A stretch of 11,594 nucleotides of DNA from assembly GCA_046597375.1 (NCBI GenBank), contig JBKJKM010000243.1, positions 1-11,594 on the forward strand. The letters run 5' to 3'. Position 1 is the stretch's first letter; every line of letters starts with the position of its first letter. Shown piece by piece: positions 11,105 through 11,594 of this stretch. The stretch comes from DATLED01 sp046597375. GTDB taxonomy: Bacteria > Actinomycetota > Acidimicrobiia > Acidimicrobiales > CADCTF01. The notes beneath the pieces are model-generated. The model ran no database searches. It was not told where the DNA came from and saw only the letters and a list, made by a program, of their open reading frames with translations. A program made the translations under genes and the position numbers.

Positions 11105-11594
11105 GCGCCGACTGGCTCATCGTCGGGTTGGGAAACCCGGGCGTCGAGTACGTGGGCACGCGCCACAATGTCGGCGCCGACGTGGCCTTCGTGTTGGCCT
11201 CGCGACACGGCGCCACCTTGAGCTTCACCAAGCGTGAGCGCAGCATGACCGGCGACGTCCGGATCGGAACGCTCCGGGTCGCCATCGCCTTTCCGCAGAC
11301 GTACATGAACGATTCGGGCCAGGCCGTCCGGCTGTTGATGAAGCGCCACGACCTCGAGGACCCGTCCCGGATCGTCGTCGTGCACGATGAGCTCGACCTG
11401 CCTCCGGGTCGGGTCCGGGTCAAGGAGGGTGGCGGGCTGGCCGGCCACAACGGCCTCCGTTCCATCAAGGATCACCTCCACACGGACGAGTTCCTCCGGA
11501 TCAGGATCGGCATCGGCAAACCGCCAGGAGGCAAGGAGCGGGGGGCCGACCACGTCCTGAAGAAGCCGGCGAAGCAGGAGCGCGAGGAGCTGGC
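11101..11594 (+). CDS. pth: Peptidyl-tRNA hydrolase Pth (3' end outside window), apparent CTG start
   Basis: Pth releases tRNA from stalled peptidyl-tRNA. The 164 residues present show VGLGNPGVEY (8-17; N12), TRHNVG (20-25; catalytic H22), FPQTYMNDSGQAV (64-76; N70), VHDELDLPPG (94-103; D96) and GGLAGHNGLRSI (111-122; N117), so all active-site positions seen in the family are kept. The first beta strand (DWLIVGLGNPG) begins at 11110. No ATG, GTG or TTG occurs in frame near it, and the first such codon downstream (TTG 11128) would cut this strand out. CTG 11101 overlaps the rplY stop as CTGA and is the likely start. The gene continues past 11594. Confidence 0.96.
   Translation, partial: MSADWLIVGLGNPGVEYVGTRHNVGADVAFVLASRHGATLSFTKRERSMTGDVRIGTLRVAIAFPQTYMNDSGQAVRLLMKRHDLEDPSRIVVVHDELDLPPGRVRVKEGGGLAGHNGLRSIKDHLHTDEFLRIRIGIGKPPGGKERGADHVLKKPAKQEREEL

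Noticed and set aside
1..11594. Search for a novel defence, mobile or biosynthetic system.
   Set aside because: Every gene belongs to a conserved housekeeping block or a small uncharacterised family. I saw no transposase, integrase, nuclease, toxin-antitoxin pair or CRISPR repeat.

Overview
This window is high-GC, gene-dense chromosomal DNA that looks like a deep-branching actinomycete, most plausibly Acidimicrobiia. The lineage is inferred from three things: a 32-residue bS22-type ribosomal protein, a kinase-like protein of the actinobacterial TIGR02569 type, and a tRNA gene without an encoded CCA. GTG, TTG and apparently CTG start codons are common. I see no insertion sequence, prophage, CRISPR array or defence island. 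The content is a housekeeping block with a few real oddities.

Layout. 1-406: one copy of a dispersed repeat and a DUF192 gene. 403-1242: rsmI, which overlaps DUF192 through TTGA. 1244-1317: a repeat with a strong hairpin. 1323-1586 (minus): an AbrB-type regulator with an added four-cysteine zinc-ribbon-like tail. 1631-5555: metG, tatD, a secreted RlpA-like double-psi barrel protein and rsmA/ksgA. 5545-6303: ispE, which overlaps rsmA across a triplicated 18-bp unit. 6305-6403 (minus): the tiny bS22 gene. 6468-6538: tRNA-Gln(UUG). 6667-7173: a small DedA/VTT-like membrane protein. 7214-9298: a GlmU that stops before its acetyltransferase active site, followed 3 bp later by prs. 9299-9468: the second copy of the first repeat. 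9469-10269 (minus): the TIGR02569-type protein. 10409-11594: rplY (bL25) and pth, which overlap through CTGA; pth runs off the window.

How the genes fit together. The order rsmI - abrB (reversed) - metG - tatD - secreted wall protein - rsmA - ispE - glmU - prs - rplY - pth is that of the Bacillus subtilis yabC-abrB-metS-yabD-yabE-ksgA-ispE-glmU-prs-ctc-pth region, and is partly shared with M. tuberculosis metG-tatD-rpfB-ksgA-ispE. Most products serve translation: two 16S rRNA methyltransferases, MetRS, tRNA-Gln, bS22, bL25 and peptidyl-tRNA hydrolase. The others feed cell envelope and precursor supply: IspE, GlmU, PRPP synthetase and the RlpA-like protein.

Points most worth a second look are the truncated GlmU, the CTG starts (pth is the clearest), the RlpA-like protein in the yabE/rpfB slot, the AbrB positional orthologue with a metal-site tail, the duplicated stop/start junction at rsmA-ispE, and two families of dispersed intergenic repeats.
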